Position numbers and translations under genes: made by a program
The notes under the pieces: generated by a model
Database searches by the model: none
What the model was told of the DNA's origin: nothing
What the model saw: the letters and a program-made list of their open reading frames with translations, nothing else
Source: Cellulomonas timonensis
GTDB taxonomy: Bacteria > Actinomycetota > Actinomycetes > Actinomycetales > Cellulomonadaceae
Assembly: GCF_900046455.1 (NCBI RefSeq)
Contig: NZ_FCOT01000012.1
Coordinates: 62,001 to 126,000, forward strand
Direction of reading: 5' to 3'
DNA length: 64,000 nucleotides
Part shown: positions 33,908-45,678 of the stretch, in pieces
Numbering within the stretch: position 1 is the stretch's first letter
Layout of the letters: each line of letters starts with the position of its first letter

Positions 33908-35101
33908 TCAGTCGCCCGCCGCGGACAGCGCGGTGCGGGCCAGCAGCAGCACGCCGGAGTCCAGCGCGCGCTCGTCCACCCGGAAGTCCCCCTGGTGCAG
34001 GTCGAAGGACCGGCCGCCCGGAGTCCGCGTCCCGAGCCGCGCCATCGCCCCCGGGACCTTGGTGAGGTACCAGGCGAAGTCCTCGCCGCCCAGCGACTGC
34101 TCCGTCAGCTGCACGGCGTCCTCGCCCAGCACGTCGCGCGCGGCCGCCTCGAGGACCGCCACGCTGTGCTCGTCGTTCTCGACCGGCGGCACCCCCCGGA
34201 GGTGGCGCACCTCGGCCTCGACGCCGTACGGCGCGACGACCTGCTGCACCGCCTCCTGGAACACCGCCGACGCCTGCTCCCAGGCCCGCACGTCGAGGCA
34301 GCGGAGCGTGCCGCGCGCCGTGCCCGTCGCCGGGATCGCGTTCGGCGCGGAGCCCGCCTGCACCGCCCCCCACGTGAGGTTCACCCCCGAGCGCGGGTCG
34401 AGCCGCCGCCCCAGCACGGCCGGGACCTGCGTGATGACCTGGCCCAGCGCGAAGACGACGTCGCCGGTCCGGTGCGGGCGCGAGGTGTGGCCGCCCGCGC
34501 CGCGCAGCGTCACGGTGACCTCGTCGGAGGCGGACGTGATGGGGCCGATGCGGGTGCCGATCCGCCCGACGTCCACGCGCGGGTCGCAGTGCACGGCGTA
34601 CACGCGGCTGACGCCGTCCAGCACGCCCTCGGCGATCGCGTCGAGGGCGCCGCCGGGCTGCACCTCCTCGGCCGACTGGAACAGCAGCCGCACCCCGCGG
34701 CTGAGCTGCCCGGCCGCCGCCAGCTCGGCGAGCACCAGGCCGGCGCCCAGCACGACGGTGGTGTGCACGTCATGGCCGCAGGCGTGCGCCACATGCGGCA
34801 CGATCGACGCCCACTCGACGCCCGAGGTGTCCATCACCGGCAGCGCGTCCAAGTCGGCGCGCAGCACCACGCGGCGCCGGTCGCCCTCGGCGAGCCCTGG
34901 CCCGATGTCGCAGATCAGCCCGGTGCCCGGCAGGAGCTTCGGCGTGAGCCCCGCGAGGCGCAGGCGCTCGGCGACCTTGGCGGTGGTGCGCTGCTCGAGT
35001 CGCGACAGCTCGGGGTGGGCGTGCAGGTCACGCCGGAACTCGACGAGCTCGGAGCGCAGGGCGGCGACACGGTCAGCGAGGTGGAAAGCGTCTTCGGGCA
35101 C
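33908..35101 (-). CDS. M20-family amidohydrolase
   Basis: 397 residues from GTG. The family residues are present: RRDLHAHPELS, HACGHDVHTT (metal ligands), Glu pair in LFQSAEEVQPGGA, dimerisation region GAGGHTSRPHRTGD, and GGEDFAWY near the end. The closest kin are IAA-amino acid or hippurate hydrolase-like enzymes that release amino acids from N-acyl conjugates. The exact substrate is unknown. It is read from its own promoter and is separate from the manC gene. Confidence 0.9.
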   Translation of the reverse strand: MPEDAFHLADRVAALRSELVEFRRDLHAHPELSRLEQRTTAKVAERLRLAGLTPKLLPGTGLICDIGPGLAEGDRRRVVLRADLDALPVMDTSGVEWASIVPHVAHACGHDVHTTVVLGAGLVLAELAAAGQLSRGVRLLFQSAEEVQPGGALDAIAEGVLDGVSRVYAVHCDPRVDVGRIGTRIGPITSASDEVTVTLRGAGGHTSRPHRTGDVVFALGQVITQVPAVLGRRLDPRSGVNLTWGAVQAGSAPNAIPATGTARGTLRCLDVRAWEQASAVFQEAVQQVVAPYGVEAEVRHLRGVPPVENDEHSVAVLEAAARDVLGEDAVQLTEQSLGGEDFAWYLTKVPGAMARLGTRTPGGRSFDLHQGDFRVDERALDSGVLLLARTALSAAGD

Positions 35102-35107
35102 GCCGTG

Positions 35108-35113
35108 AGGGTA
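35108..35113 (-). promoter_or_regulatory. -10 hexamer (TACCCT) for leaderless M20 gene
   Basis: TACCCT ends 6 nt before the GTG at 35101. Confidence 0.5.
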
Positions 35114-35159
35114 GTCCGCCTGGCTGGGACCCCGCCTTGCGAGCCGACGACGACACTGC

Positions 35160-36275
35160 TCAGAGCAGGTCGTCGCGCCCCCGCTCGCGCCATCCGTCGA
35201 CGCCGGCCTTGACCTGCTGCGCCCGCTCCAGAGTCGTGACGAGCAGCGCGTCCGGGGTGTCGACGACGACCGCGCCCGGAACGCCGATCACCGTGACGGC
35301 GCGGCCGGAGGACGGCACCACCAGCGTGCCGTCGGCGTCGATGCGCAGCACCAGCGACTCCTCGCCCAGCGTGCGGCCGGACGCGTCGGACTGGGCGGGC
35401 AGCAGCTCGGCGAGCGACGCGAAGTCGCCCACGTCGTCCCAGGTGAAGTCGCCCGGCACCACTGCCACCCCGCCGGCGGCGGCGACGGGCTCGGCGATCG
35501 CGTGGTCGATGGCGATCCGGGTGAGCGTGGGCCACACCCGGTCGAGGACCTCGTCGCGCTGCGGGGTGTCCCACACCGCGGCGATCTCGCGGAGGCCGTC
35601 GTGCAGTGTGGGGAGCTGCGTCGCGAGGTGGTCGAGCAGCGTGCGCGCCCGGACGATGAACATGCCCGCGTTCCAGCGGTACTCCCCCGTGGCGAGGTAC
35701 TCCGCGGCGGTCTCGGCGTCGGGCTTCTCCGTGAACCCCTGGGCGTGGCGGACGCCCGGCGCCCCCTCGACGCCCAGCGGGGCGCCTGAGCGGACATAGC
35801 CGAACGCCGTGGACGGTCCCGTCGCCGCGATGCCGACGGTCACGACGTACCCCGCGCGGGCGGCCTCGACGCCCTCGCGCACGGCCCTGCCGAACTCCTG
35901 CGCGCCGTCGATCACCTGGTCGGCCGCGAACGACCCCAGGACGACATCGCCGTGCCGCTGCTCGAGCACGGCCGCGGCCAGGCCGATCGCGGCCATGGAG
36001 TCGCGGGGCGACGGCTCGGCGAGCACGTCCTGCGGGCGCACCTCCGGGAGCTGCGCCTGCACCGCGGCCCGGTGCCGGGCGCCCGTGACGACCATGACGC
36101 CGCCGTCTCCGGTGAGCGGCAGCAGCCGGTCGACGGTGCCCTGCAGCAGGGTGCGCCCGGTGCCCGTCAGGTCGTGCAGGAACTTGGGCGCGCCCGCGCG
36201 CGAGAGGGGCCACAGCCGGGTGCCGGCGCCACCCGCCGGGACAACGGCGTGGAAGCCGGGGATCACGTCAGTCAT
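35160..36275 (-). CDS. manC: mannose-1-phosphate guanylyltransferase
   Basis: 371 residues. Makes GDP-mannose from GTP and mannose-1-phosphate. The nucleotide-binding start is VVPAGGAGTRLWPLSRAGAPK, followed by EPSPRDSMAAIGLAA, TAFGYV and FTEKPDAETA. The length is that of the short guanylyltransferase without the isomerase domain. GDP-mannose would feed cell-wall mannosides, in line with the PIG-V-like transferase at 49-50 kb. Confidence 0.93.
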   Translation of the reverse strand: MTDVIPGFHAVVPAGGAGTRLWPLSRAGAPKFLHDLTGTGRTLLQGTVDRLLPLTGDGGVMVVTGARHRAAVQAQLPEVRPQDVLAEPSPRDSMAAIGLAAAVLEQRHGDVVLGSFAADQVIDGAQEFGRAVREGVEAARAGYVVTVGIAATGPSTAFGYVRSGAPLGVEGAPGVRHAQGFTEKPDAETAAEYLATGEYRWNAGMFIVRARTLLDHLATQLPTLHDGLREIAAVWDTPQRDEVLDRVWPTLTRIAIDHAIAEPVAAAGGVAVVPGDFTWDDVGDFASLAELLPAQSDASGRTLGEESLVLRIDADGTLVVPSSGRAVTVIGVPGAVVVDTPDALLVTTLERAQQVKAGVDGWRERGRDDLL

Positions 36276-36281
36276 CGGGTC

Positions 36282-36287
36282 AGGGTA
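36282..36287 (-). promoter_or_regulatory. -10 hexamer (TACCCT) for leaderless manC
   Basis: TACCCT ends 6 nt before the manC ATG. Confidence 0.5.
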
Positions 36288-36324
36288 GCCATGACCAGCG
36301 GCGCGACGGCCGCGCCCGGGTCGC

Positions 36325-36340
36325 TGTGGATTTGATCACA
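36325..36340 (+). promoter_or_regulatory. CRP/GlxR-like palindrome upstream of sdhCDAB
   Basis: TGTGGATTTGATCACA fits the actinobacterial GlxR/CRP pattern TGTGANNTANNTCACA with two mismatches in the specified positions. It is centred about 80 bp before the predicted sdhC transcription start. In Corynebacterium the sdh operon is a GlxR target; binding here is inference. Confidence 0.5.
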
Positions 36341-36399
36341 TTGCGTCACAACCCCCTGCGCCACGGCCCGCACACGCCCGACCGGCGACGTCGTGTCAC

Positions 36400-36405
36400 T
36401 AGAGT
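36400..36405 (+). promoter_or_regulatory. possible -10 (TAGAGT) of sdhCDAB
   Basis: TAGAGT would start transcription near 36412, giving a leader of about 48 nt that contains the palindrome at 36418-36431 and the AGGAGG ribosome site before sdhC. Confidence 0.4.
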
Positions 36406-36417
36406 GGACAGCGAAAA

Positions 36418-36431
36418 GGACAGTGCTGTCC
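36418..36431. promoter_or_regulatory. palindrome in the sdh leader
   Basis: GGACAG-TG-CTGTCC is a perfect 6+6 inverted repeat just after the predicted start of transcription. A third GGACAG lies at 36406-36411. It could be a repressor operator or an RNA hairpin ahead of the ribosome site. Confidence 0.4.
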
Positions 36432-36459
36432 CTCATCCGACTGCCAGGAGGCTCTCCAC

Positions 36460-36840
36460 GTGCCCACCGCACCGGCCGGCACGCTCTACCGAGGGCGTGA
36501 AGGCATGTGGTCGTGGGTCGCGCACCGCGTGACCGGCGTCCTCATCTTCTTCTTCCTGCTCGTGCACGTGCTCGACACGGCCCTGGTGCGCGTCTCCCCG
36601 GAGGCGTACAACGCGGTCATCGGCACGTACAAAAACCCCATCATGGGCCTCGGCGAGGCCGGCCTCGTCGCCGCCATCGTCTTCCACGCCTTCAACGGTG
36701 TGCGGATCATGCTCGTCGACTTCTGGGTCAAGGGACCGAAGTACCAGCGGGTCATGCTGTACGTCGTGCTAGGGCTGTTCCTCGTGACCATGGCCGGCTT
36801 CCTGCCGCGCCACCTGGGCCACGTCTTCGGGGGTGCCTGA
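36460..36840 (+). CDS. sdhC: succinate dehydrogenase cytochrome b556 subunit
   Basis: 126 residues with three membrane helices. The start RGREGMWSWVAHRVTGVLIF carries the quinone-site residues, and FHAFNGVRIMLVDFW holds the haem-ligand His. It anchors the dehydrogenase and passes electrons to the quinone. GTG start with ribosome site AGGAGG. Overlaps sdhD by one base (TGATG). Confidence 0.93.
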   Translation: MPTAPAGTLYRGREGMWSWVAHRVTGVLIFFFLLVHVLDTALVRVSPEAYNAVIGTYKNPIMGLGEAGLVAAIVFHAFNGVRIMLVDFWVKGPKYQRVMLYVVLGLFLVTMAGFLPRHLGHVFGGA

Positions 36841-37292
36841 TGACCACCATCGCCGAGCCGCGGTCCCCGCGGGTTCGCCGGAGCGGGCGCACCAGCACCC
36901 GCGGCAACTTCGAGCTGTACGGCTGGATCTTCATGCGGGTGTCAGGCGTCGTCCTGATCGTCCTCATCTTCGGGCACCTGTTCGTCAACCTGGTGCAGGG
37001 CGAGGGCATCAACGCCGTCGACTTCGGCTTCGTCGCCGGCAAGTGGGCGTCGCCGCTGTGGCAGATCTGGGACCTGCTCATGCTGTGGCTCGCGATGATC
37101 CACGGCGCCAACGGGGTGCGCACCATCATCAACGACTACGCCGAACGGGATGGTGTGCGCCTCGCGCTCAAGGCCGCCCTGGTCGCGTCGCTCGTCGTCG
37201 TGGTGGTGCTCGGCACCCTCGTCATCTTCACGTTCGACCCGTGCCCGCCCGAGAGCCCGGCGAACCTGCTCCCCTCGTTCTGCTCCGCCTGA
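36840..37292 (+). CDS. sdhD: succinate dehydrogenase membrane anchor subunit
   Basis: 150 residues with three helices: [38 protein letters not shown] (with His) and [19 protein letters not shown]. The N-terminal 25 residues are basic and cytoplasmic. It pairs with sdhC as the second anchor of the four-gene type of complex II. Confidence 0.92.
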   Translation: MTTIAEPRSPRVRRSGRTSTRGNFELYGWIFMRVSGVVLIVLIFGHLFVNLVQGEGINAVDFGFVAGKWASPLWQIWDLLMLWLAMIHGANGVRTIINDYAERDGVRLALKAALVASLVVVVVLGTLVIFTFDPCPPESPANLLPSFCSA

Positions 37293-37371
37293 CCGCCGGC
37301 GCCGCCCGCCCCTCGCGGCGGGCGGCGCCGGCGCGTCTCGCACCGAACCGCCACAGGAGGCATCGACACCG

Positions 37372-39282
37372 ATGCAGACCCATCAGTACGACGTCGTGAT
37401 CGTGGGCGCAGGTGGCGCGGGGATGCGCGCCGCCCTCGAGTCCTCCGGCCGCACCCGCACAGCCGTCATCTCCAAGCTCTACCCGACGCGCTCCCACACG
37501 GGCGCCGCGCAGGGCGGCATGTGCGCCGCCCTCGCGAACGTCGAGGAGGACAACTGGGAGTGGCACACGTTCGACACGGTCAAGGGCGGTGACTACCTCG
37601 TCGACCAGGACGCCGCCGAGGTCATGGCCAAGGAGGCCATCGACGCGGTGCTCGACCTGGAGAAGATGGGCCTGCCGTTCAACCGCACGCCCGAGGGCAA
37701 GATCGACCAGCGCCGGTTCGGCGGCCACACCCGCAACCACGGCGAGAGCGCCGTGCGCCGCTCGTGCTACGCGGCGGACCGCACCGGCCACATGATCCTG
37801 CAGACGCTGTACCAGCAGTGCGTCAAGCAGGATGTGGAGTTCTTCAACGAGTTCTACGTGCTCGACCTGCTGCTCTCCCACGACCTCGTCGACGGCGACG
37901 TTCCCGAGGGCGAGGAGGTGGCCGTCAGCGGCGTCATCGCCTATGAGCTGGCCACCGGGGAGATCCACCTGTTCCGCGCGAAGTCCGTGGTCCTGGCCAC
38001 TGGCGGCGCGGGGAAGATCTACAAGACGACCTCCAACGCGCACACCCTCACCGGTGACGGCATGGCGCTCGCCTACCGCCGCGGCCTGCCGCTCGAGGAC
38101 ATGGAGTTCTTCCAGTTCCACCCGACAGGCCTGGCCGGGCTGGGCATCCTGCTCTCCGAGGCCGCGCGCGGCGAGGGCGGCATCCTGCGCAACTCGGATG
38201 GCGAGCGCTTCATGGAGCGCTACGCCCCCACCATCAAGGACCTCGCGCCCCGCGACATCGTCGCCCGGTCGATGGCCCTGGAGGTCCGCGAGGGCCGCGG
38301 CGCCGGGCCGAACAAGGACTACGTGCTGCTCGACCTGACGCACCTGGAGCCCGCGCACATCGACGCGAAGCTCCCGGACATCACCGAGTTCGCGCGCACC
38401 TACCTGGGCATCGAGCCGTACACCGAGCCCATCCCCGTCTACCCGACGGCGCACTACGCGATGGGCGGGGTGCCGACCAACATCACCGCCGAGGTGCTGC
38501 GCAACAACACCGACGTGGTCAAGGGCCTGTACGCCGCCGGCGAGGTCGCCTGCGTGTCCGTGCACGGCTCCAACCGGCTGGGCACCAACTCGCTGCTGGA
38601 CATCAACGTGTTCGGCAAGCGGGCCGGCATCGCCGCCGCCCAGTACGCCGCAACCGCCGACTGGGTCGAGGTCCCCGACGACCCCGAGAGCGGTGTGGTC
38701 GCCGAGCTCCTGGAGATGCGCGAGCGCCCGTCCGGCGAGCGCGTGGCCGACGTGCGGCGCGACCTGCAGCAGACCATGGACACCAACGCGCAGGTGTTCC
38801 GCACCGAGGAGTCGCTGCTCCAGGCGCTGGCCGACGTCCGCGAGCTGCAGGAGCGGTACACGAACGTCTCGGTGCAGGACAAGAGCAGCACCTTCAACAC
38901 CGACCTCCTTGAGGCGCTCGAGCTGGGCTTCCTGCTCGACATCGCGGAGGTCGTGGTCGTGGGCGCCCTCAACCGCAACGAGTCCCGCGGCGGCCACTTC
39001 CGCGAGGACTACCCGAAGCGCGACGACGCCGGCTACATGAAGCACACGATGGCCTACCGCCGTCGCCCCGGCGTCCTCGCCCCGTCCGAGCCGGTGGCCG
39101 TCGCCATCGCCGCCGCGTCCACGCCCGCCGCCGAGGGCGCCGTGCTGACCGCCGACCAGGGCGGCGAGCTCGTCGACATCCTCAGCGGGCCCGGATCGGC
39201 CGCGCCCGGCGCCTTCGACGTCAGCCTCGGGTACAAGCCCGTGGTCATGACCCGGTACCAGCCGATGGAGCGTAAGTACTGA
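37372..39282 (+). CDS. sdhA: succinate dehydrogenase flavoprotein subunit
   Basis: 636 residues. FAD-binding start [17 protein letters not shown], covalent-FAD His in [14 protein letters not shown], catalytic region [22 protein letters not shown], and [22 protein letters not shown]. Oxidises succinate to fumarate in the TCA cycle. The ATG follows CAGGAGG by 12 bases. The last 60 residues before the conserved end ([11 protein letters not shown]) are Ala-rich and variable. Overlaps sdhB by one base. Confidence 0.96.
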   Translation: MQTHQYDVVIVGAGGAGMRAALESSGRTRTAVISKLYPTRSHTGAAQGGMCAALANVEEDNWEWHTFDTVKGGDYLVDQDAAEVMAKEAIDAVLDLEKMGLPFNRTPEGKIDQRRFGGHTRNHGESAVRRSCYAADRTGHMILQTLYQQCVKQDVEFFNEFYVLDLLLSHDLVDGDVPEGEEVAVSGVIAYELATGEIHLFRAKSVVLATGGAGKIYKTTSNAHTLTGDGMALAYRRGLPLEDMEFFQFHPTGLAGLGILLSEAARGEGGILRNSDGERFMERYAPTIKDLAPRDIVARSMALEVREGRGAGPNKDYVLLDLTHLEPAHIDAKLPDITEFARTYLGIEPYTEPIPVYPTAHYAMGGVPTNITAEVLRNNTDVVKGLYAAGEVACVSVHGSNRLGTNSLLDINVFGKRAGIAAAQYAATADWVEVPDDPESGVVAELLEMRERPSGERVADVRRDLQQTMDTNAQVFRTEESLLQALADVRELQERYTNVSVQDKSSTFNTDLLEALELGFLLDIAEVVVVGALNRNESRGGHFREDYPKRDDAGYMKHTMAYRRRPGVLAPSEPVAVAIAAASTPAAEGAVLTADQGGELVDILSGPGSAAPGAFDVSLGYKPVVMTRYQPMERKY

Positions 39283-40049
39283 TGACTGCCACCCTCGACG
39301 CCGCGGTCTCCGAGACCACCGAGATCGGCGCGGTCCCCAGCTTCGACGTGACGCTGCGCATCCGCCGGTTCCTGCCCGACACCCACGGGGACGACGCCTA
39401 CTGGGAGGAGTTCACGGTCACGGCCCACGGCACGGACCGCCTCCTGGACGCCCTGCACAAGGTGAAGTGGGAGCACGACGGGTCACTCACGTTCCGCCGG
39501 TCCTGCGCCCACGGCGTGTGCGGCTCGGACGCGATGCGCATCAACGGCCGCAACCGGCTCGCGTGCAAGGCCCTGCTCAAGGACCTCAACCCCGGCAAGC
39601 CGATCATCGTCGAGCCCATCAAGGGCCTGCCCGTGATCAAGGACCTCGTGGTGGACATGGAGCCGTTCTTCGCCTCCTACCGCGAGATCATGCCGTTCCT
39701 CATCACCGAGGGGAACGCGCCGACCAAGGAGCGCCTGCAGTCCGCCGCCCAGCGCGAGCGGTTCGACGACACCACCAAGTGCATCCTCTGCGCGGCGTGC
39801 ACGTCCTCCTGCCCGGTGTTCTGGACCGACGGGCAGTACTTCGGCCCGGCCGCGATCGTCAACGCGCACCGGTTCATCTTCGACAGCCGCGACGAGGGCG
39901 GGGCCCAGCGCCTGGAGATCCTCAACGACAAGGAGGGCGTGTGGCGCTGCCGCACCACCTTCAACTGCACCGAGGCGTGCCCGCGCGGCATCGAGGTCAC
40001 CAAGGCGATCCAGGAGGTCAAGCGGGCGATGATCACCCGCGCCTTCTGA
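39282..40049 (+). CDS. sdhB: succinate dehydrogenase iron-sulfur subunit
   Basis: 255 residues. The 2Fe-2S cysteines are in RRSCAHGVCGSDAM and RLACKAL, the 4Fe-4S cluster in CILCAACTSSCPVF, and the 3Fe-4S/4Fe-4S ligands in FNCTEACPRGIEVTKAI. Carries electrons from the flavin to the quinone. Last gene of the operon; a hairpin follows. Confidence 0.96.
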   Translation: MTATLDAAVSETTEIGAVPSFDVTLRIRRFLPDTHGDDAYWEEFTVTAHGTDRLLDALHKVKWEHDGSLTFRRSCAHGVCGSDAMRINGRNRLACKALLKDLNPGKPIIVEPIKGLPVIKDLVVDMEPFFASYREIMPFLITEGNAPTKERLQSAAQRERFDDTTKCILCAACTSSCPVFWTDGQYFGPAAIVNAHRFIFDSRDEGGAQRLEILNDKEGVWRCRTTFNCTEACPRGIEVTKAIQEVKRAMITRAF

Positions 40050-40061
40050 CCTGCGCCTTCT

Positions 40062-40104
40062 GACGACGAGAGCGCCGTCCCACGGGGGTCGCGCTCTCGT
40101 CGTC
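40062..40104 (+). terminator. terminator of the sdh operon
   Basis: GACGACGAGAGCGC pairs perfectly over 14 bases with GCGCTCTCGTCGTC, starting 12 bases after the sdhB stop and followed by TTCAGG. It also serves the convergent YihY gene. Confidence 0.8.
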
Positions 40105-40129
40105 TTCAGGGCCAGCCGCGTGGGAGGGC

Positions 40130-41167
40130 TCAGGCCGAGACCGCGGCGGCCCCGTCGTCATCGTCGGCTGGCGTGGCCAGGGCCGGAGGGTCGGCCGTCC
40201 ACGCGGCCGCCAGCAGCACGATGCGCGACATCAGGTTGACCCACACCAGCAACGTCACCACGGCGGCGAACGAGGCCAACAGGGCGTTCCGGTCCGCTCC
40301 CCTGGCCACCAGCGACGTTCCAGCGACGCGCATCGCCCCCAGCCCGACGGCGGCGATCAGCGCCCCGCCCAGCAGGTCACGGAACGGCGGCCGCTGGCCG
40401 GCGAGCACCCAGACGATCAGCATGAACGTGCCGACATCCACCACGAAGCCCGCCGCGACGACGAGCACCTGCACGACGGCGCCGGCGCCCTCCGTCACCC
40501 CGAAGAACCGCAGCACGCTGTCGGCCAGGGACGACGCGGCCACGCTGAGCACCGCGGAGAGCAGCACCGCCAAAGCCAGGCCCACGAAGCCGGCCAGGTC
40601 GCGCGCCTTGCCGAGCAAGGCGTTCTCCGGCATCTTCCCGGCGTCGAACATGGCCCGCACGGCGGTGCGCAGCGAGGACAGGGCCGACGTCGCGCTGACC
40701 AGCAGCACCACGGCGGCGATGATCCCGGTGAGGTTCAGCCCGGTGCTGAGCTGCAGGGAGTCCGGCTCCAGCAGCCCGGAGCCCGAGCCGGTGTCCACCA
40801 GGCCCGGCAGGTTCGCCGCCACCGCGTCCAGCACGTCCTCGCGCAGCACGTCGTTGTTGCCCAGCACGGCCATGAACACGGTGTAGCCGATGGTCAGCCC
40901 CGCGAAGACGGAGAACAGCGTGGAGTAGGCGATCCCGCCCGTCAGCACGCCGCCGCCGGCCGCGCCGAAGCGCGCGTTCGCACGCGCCGCACGCGTCTGG
41001 TTCCACCACGCGATCACCCGGGCGACCCAGGCCGTCAGGGCTGCCACCCGACCGCGCAAACCCCGTGCGGGGCCCTCCGCCGAGGCCTTCGACAGTTCGG
41101 TGGCGGACGCCTTGACATGCGCCTGACCTGCACCGATCGGCGCATGGGGGTCAGACTGCGCGATCAT
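40130..41167 (-). CDS. YihY/BrkB-family integral membrane protein
   Basis: 345 residues with six helices. The family region GGGVLTGGIAYSTLFSVFAGLT follows a basic cytoplasmic head. Once annotated as ribonuclease BN, the family is now regarded as membrane proteins of unclear function, perhaps transport. The C-terminus is acidic (ATPADDDDGAA). It has its own leaderless-type promoter. Confidence 0.88.
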   Translation of the reverse strand: MIAQSDPHAPIGAGQAHVKASATELSKASAEGPARGLRGRVAALTAWVARVIAWWNQTRAARANARFGAAGGGVLTGGIAYSTLFSVFAGLTIGYTVFMAVLGNNDVLREDVLDAVAANLPGLVDTGSGSGLLEPDSLQLSTGLNLTGIIAAVVLLVSATSALSSLRTAVRAMFDAGKMPENALLGKARDLAGFVGLALAVLLSAVLSVAASSLADSVLRFFGVTEGAGAVVQVLVVAAGFVVDVGTFMLIVWVLAGQRPPFRDLLGGALIAAVGLGAMRVAGTSLVARGADRNALLASFAAVVTLLVWVNLMSRIVLLAAAWTADPPALATPADDDDGAAAVSA

Positions 41168-41176
41168 CCCCCGACC

Positions 41177-43303
<2,127 letters not shown>

Positions 43304-43309
43304 GAGGCT

Positions 43310-43315
43310 AGGCTA
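43310..43315 (-). promoter_or_regulatory. -10 hexamer (TAGCCT) for leaderless tatB
   Basis: TAGCCT ends 6 nt before the GTG at 43303; a second overlapping copy lies closer but too near the start to work. Confidence 0.5.
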
Positions 43316-43324
43316 CCCGCCGCT

Positions 43325-44716
43325 TCAGGAGCCCGAGGACTCGTCGAGCACGACACGGACGTCGCGCTCGTCGTCGCCCGTGCGGACCCTCAGCACCACG
43401 GTGTCCCCAGGAGTCTTCGCGCGGATCGCCACGATGAGCTCGTCGGGGTCCGTGACCGGGCGCCCGTCGATGGCCAGGATCACGTCGCCGCTGCGGATCC
43501 CCGCCTTGTCCGCGGGCCCACGCGGCGTCACGGGGGCGGTCCCGCCCTGCGCGTCTGCGGCGACCTGGACCCCCTCGCCCACATACCGCTGGTCGAGCAG
43601 CACCCCGATGATCGGGTAGGTCGCCGTCCCCGTCTCGATCAGCTGCTCGGCGGTGCGCCGGGCCTGGTTCGAGGGGATCGCGAACCCGAGCCCGATGCTC
43701 CCGCTCGCGCCGCTGAACGAGCCCGGCGGCTGCGCGATCGCCGAGTTCACGCCGATCACCTCGCCCGCGGCGTTGACGAGCGGCCCGCCGGAGTTGCCGG
43801 GGTTGATCGCCGCGTCCGTCTGGATCGCGTTGATGAAGGCCGTGTCCGTGTCGCTCCCGCCAGCGGAGACCGGGCGGTTCAGCGCGCTGACGATGCCGGT
43901 GGTCACGGTGCCCTCAAGGCCCAGCGGCGCGCCGACGGCGATGACCGGGTCGCCCACGACGGCGAGGTCGGAGTCGCCGAGCGCGAGCGGCACCAGGCCG
44001 GTGCGCTCCACCTTGAGCACGGCGATGTCGTAGTCGGCGGTCTGCCCGACGATCGTCGCGGGCTCCTCGGTGCCGTCCCCGAACAGCACCACCGTCGTGG
44101 CCCCGGCCGCTGTCGCGTCGGCGACGACGTGGTGGTTGGTCAGCACGTACCCGTCCTGGCGCAGCACGAACCCGGAGCCGGTCGACGTCCCGTTCGGGCC
44201 GACCACCTGGATGGACACCACGCTCGGCAGCACCACTGCGGCGATGCCCGCGACACTCTCGGGCGCGCGGTCCCCGGCGCCTGTCGACACCGTGACGGGC
44301 AGCCCCGCGTCGGCGAGGCGGCCGTCTCCGAGCAGCTGGCTGCTGACGACGCCGCCGGTGGCGCCGGCCACGAGCGCGATCACCATCAGCAGGACGACCC
44401 AGCCCAGCGGCAGCCCGTTGCGGCGCGTCCGAGCCGGCTTGGACGGGGGCGGCGGCGTCGGGGCGCCGTGGTCCCAGCCGTCCCCGGGCCAGCGCGCGCC
44501 GCCGTCGAGCGATGGCATGTGCTCGGGCTCGGGCGCCGGAGCCGCGGGAGCCGATGGCGGAGGGGGCCCGTACGGCGCCGTGACGTGCGAGGGCGCGGCG
44601 AACGGGTTGGGGGGCGCCGGGGGCGCCGCGAATCGCACAGGCGTGGGCGCCGCGAACGGCTCAGGCGCCGGAGCGGGCGGCGTGTGGCCCGCGAAGGGCT
44701 GCTCGGGGTGGGTCAT
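43325..44716 (-). CDS. htrA: HtrA/DegP-type serine protease with PDZ domain
   Basis: 463 residues. A Pro/Ala-rich cytoplasmic head of about 100 residues, one helix (LGWVVLLMVIALVAGATGGVV), then a trypsin-like domain with triad His in LTNHHVVAD, Asp in ADYDIAVLKV and Ser in NPGNSGGPLVN, and a C-terminal PDZ domain (ADKAGIRSGDVILAIDGRPV). A quality-control protease outside the membrane in the sigma-E envelope stress response. Overlaps rseA by 4 bases. Confidence 0.94.
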   Translation of the reverse strand: MTHPEQPFAGHTPPAPAPEPFAAPTPVRFAAPPAPPNPFAAPSHVTAPYGPPPPSAPAAPAPEPEHMPSLDGGARWPGDGWDHGAPTPPPPSKPARTRRNGLPLGWVVLLMVIALVAGATGGVVSSQLLGDGRLADAGLPVTVSTGAGDRAPESVAGIAAVVLPSVVSIQVVGPNGTSTGSGFVLRQDGYVLTNHHVVADATAAGATTVVLFGDGTEEPATIVGQTADYDIAVLKVERTGLVPLALGDSDLAVVGDPVIAVGAPLGLEGTVTTGIVSALNRPVSAGGSDTDTAFINAIQTDAAINPGNSGGPLVNAAGEVIGVNSAIAQPPGSFSGASGSIGLGFAIPSNQARRTAEQLIETGTATYPIIGVLLDQRYVGEGVQVAADAQGGTAPVTPRGPADKAGIRSGDVILAIDGRPVTDPDELIVAIRAKTPGDTVVLRVRTGDDERDVRVVLDESSGS

Positions 44717-45678
44717 CGCTGCTGCAACGCCTGGGTCACGGTGTCCCATCCTCGGCTGATCCTGGCCTGCAGGCCGTCGTCGAAACGTCCACCGGGGAAC
44801 CCGGCCACCACAGACTGCACCGTCTCCGAGTCGGAGGCGGCCACCACCTCGACCACGAGGTCGCCAGCCTGCCACGCAGCGTGCCAGGGCTGCTCGGAGA
44901 GCACGTACAGCGTCCGGTCACCGAGAACGATCTGCGTCACGCCGTCGAGCGCCTGGACGTCGAGCCGCCCCGGCTGCTCGGTGAGGACCGCGCTGACCCC
45001 GGGCCCGGACAGGTCCACCTCCAGGCGGGAGCCGTCCTCGCTGGTCTGCACGGCGGTGACCGTCCAGCCGTCGGGCAGCGTGACCGGGCACTGCCACCCG
45101 TCGGCGCGCAGGGAGGCCAGCACGTCGTCCGCCGCGACCCCGTCGGCCAGCGACGTCGCGCCGGCGGCGCCCGCGGCGAGGGCCGCGAGGCTCGTGGCGC
45201 GCTCACTCGACTCATGGCCGAGCAGCATCAACGCCTGGGCGGGGTGGCTCGACGGGAGCACCGAGGGCTGGTCGCCCAACAGGAACAGCCCGCCGCAGGC
45301 GACGCCCACGCCGGCGACGGCCGCGACGACGATCCGCACCGGCCCACGCCGCGCCAAGTCGCCGGTGATCGCGTGCGGAGCGGTGTACGCCGCCGCCCTG
45401 GCGTCGGCGCCCAACGAGGCCGGCGAGGCGAACGGGTCACGACGTGGCGGCGGGTCGGCGGGCTGCCCGGCGGCCAGGGAGAGCAACCGGTCCGTGAGGT
45501 CGGGCGCCGGGCGCACGTCACGAGCCTGCGCCAGCGCGCTGCGCGCCGTGCGTGCCGCGGCGAGCTCGGCGGCGCACTCCGGGCACACCGCGACGTGGGC
45601 CAGCGCGCGCTCGGTCGCGCCGGGCGGCAACTGGCCGTCGACGAGCGCCGAGATCCGGGTCCCCAGGTGCGTGGTCAT
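44713..45678 (-). CDS. rseA: anti-sigma factor with zinc-binding domain
   Basis: 321 residues. The N-terminal zinc anti-sigma motif is [14 protein letters not shown] (H-x3-C-x2-C, about residues 27-35). A single membrane helix ([19 protein letters not shown]) near residue 115 separates it from an extracytoplasmic domain of about 180 residues. It should hold SigE inactive. Its overlaps with sigE and htrA (4 bases each) support stoichiometric production. Confidence 0.9.
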   Translation of the reverse strand: MTTHLGTRISALVDGQLPPGATERALAHVAVCPECAAELAAARTARSALAQARDVRPAPDLTDRLLSLAAGQPADPPPRRDPFASPASLGADARAAAYTAPHAITGDLARRGPVRIVVAAVAGVGVACGGLFLLGDQPSVLPSSHPAQALMLLGHESSERATSLAALAAGAAGATSLADGVAADDVLASLRADGWQCPVTLPDGWTVTAVQTSEDGSRLEVDLSGPGVSAVLTEQPGRLDVQALDGVTQIVLGDRTLYVLSEQPWHAAWQAGDLVVEVVAASDSETVQSVVAGFPGGRFDDGLQARISRGWDTVTQALQQR

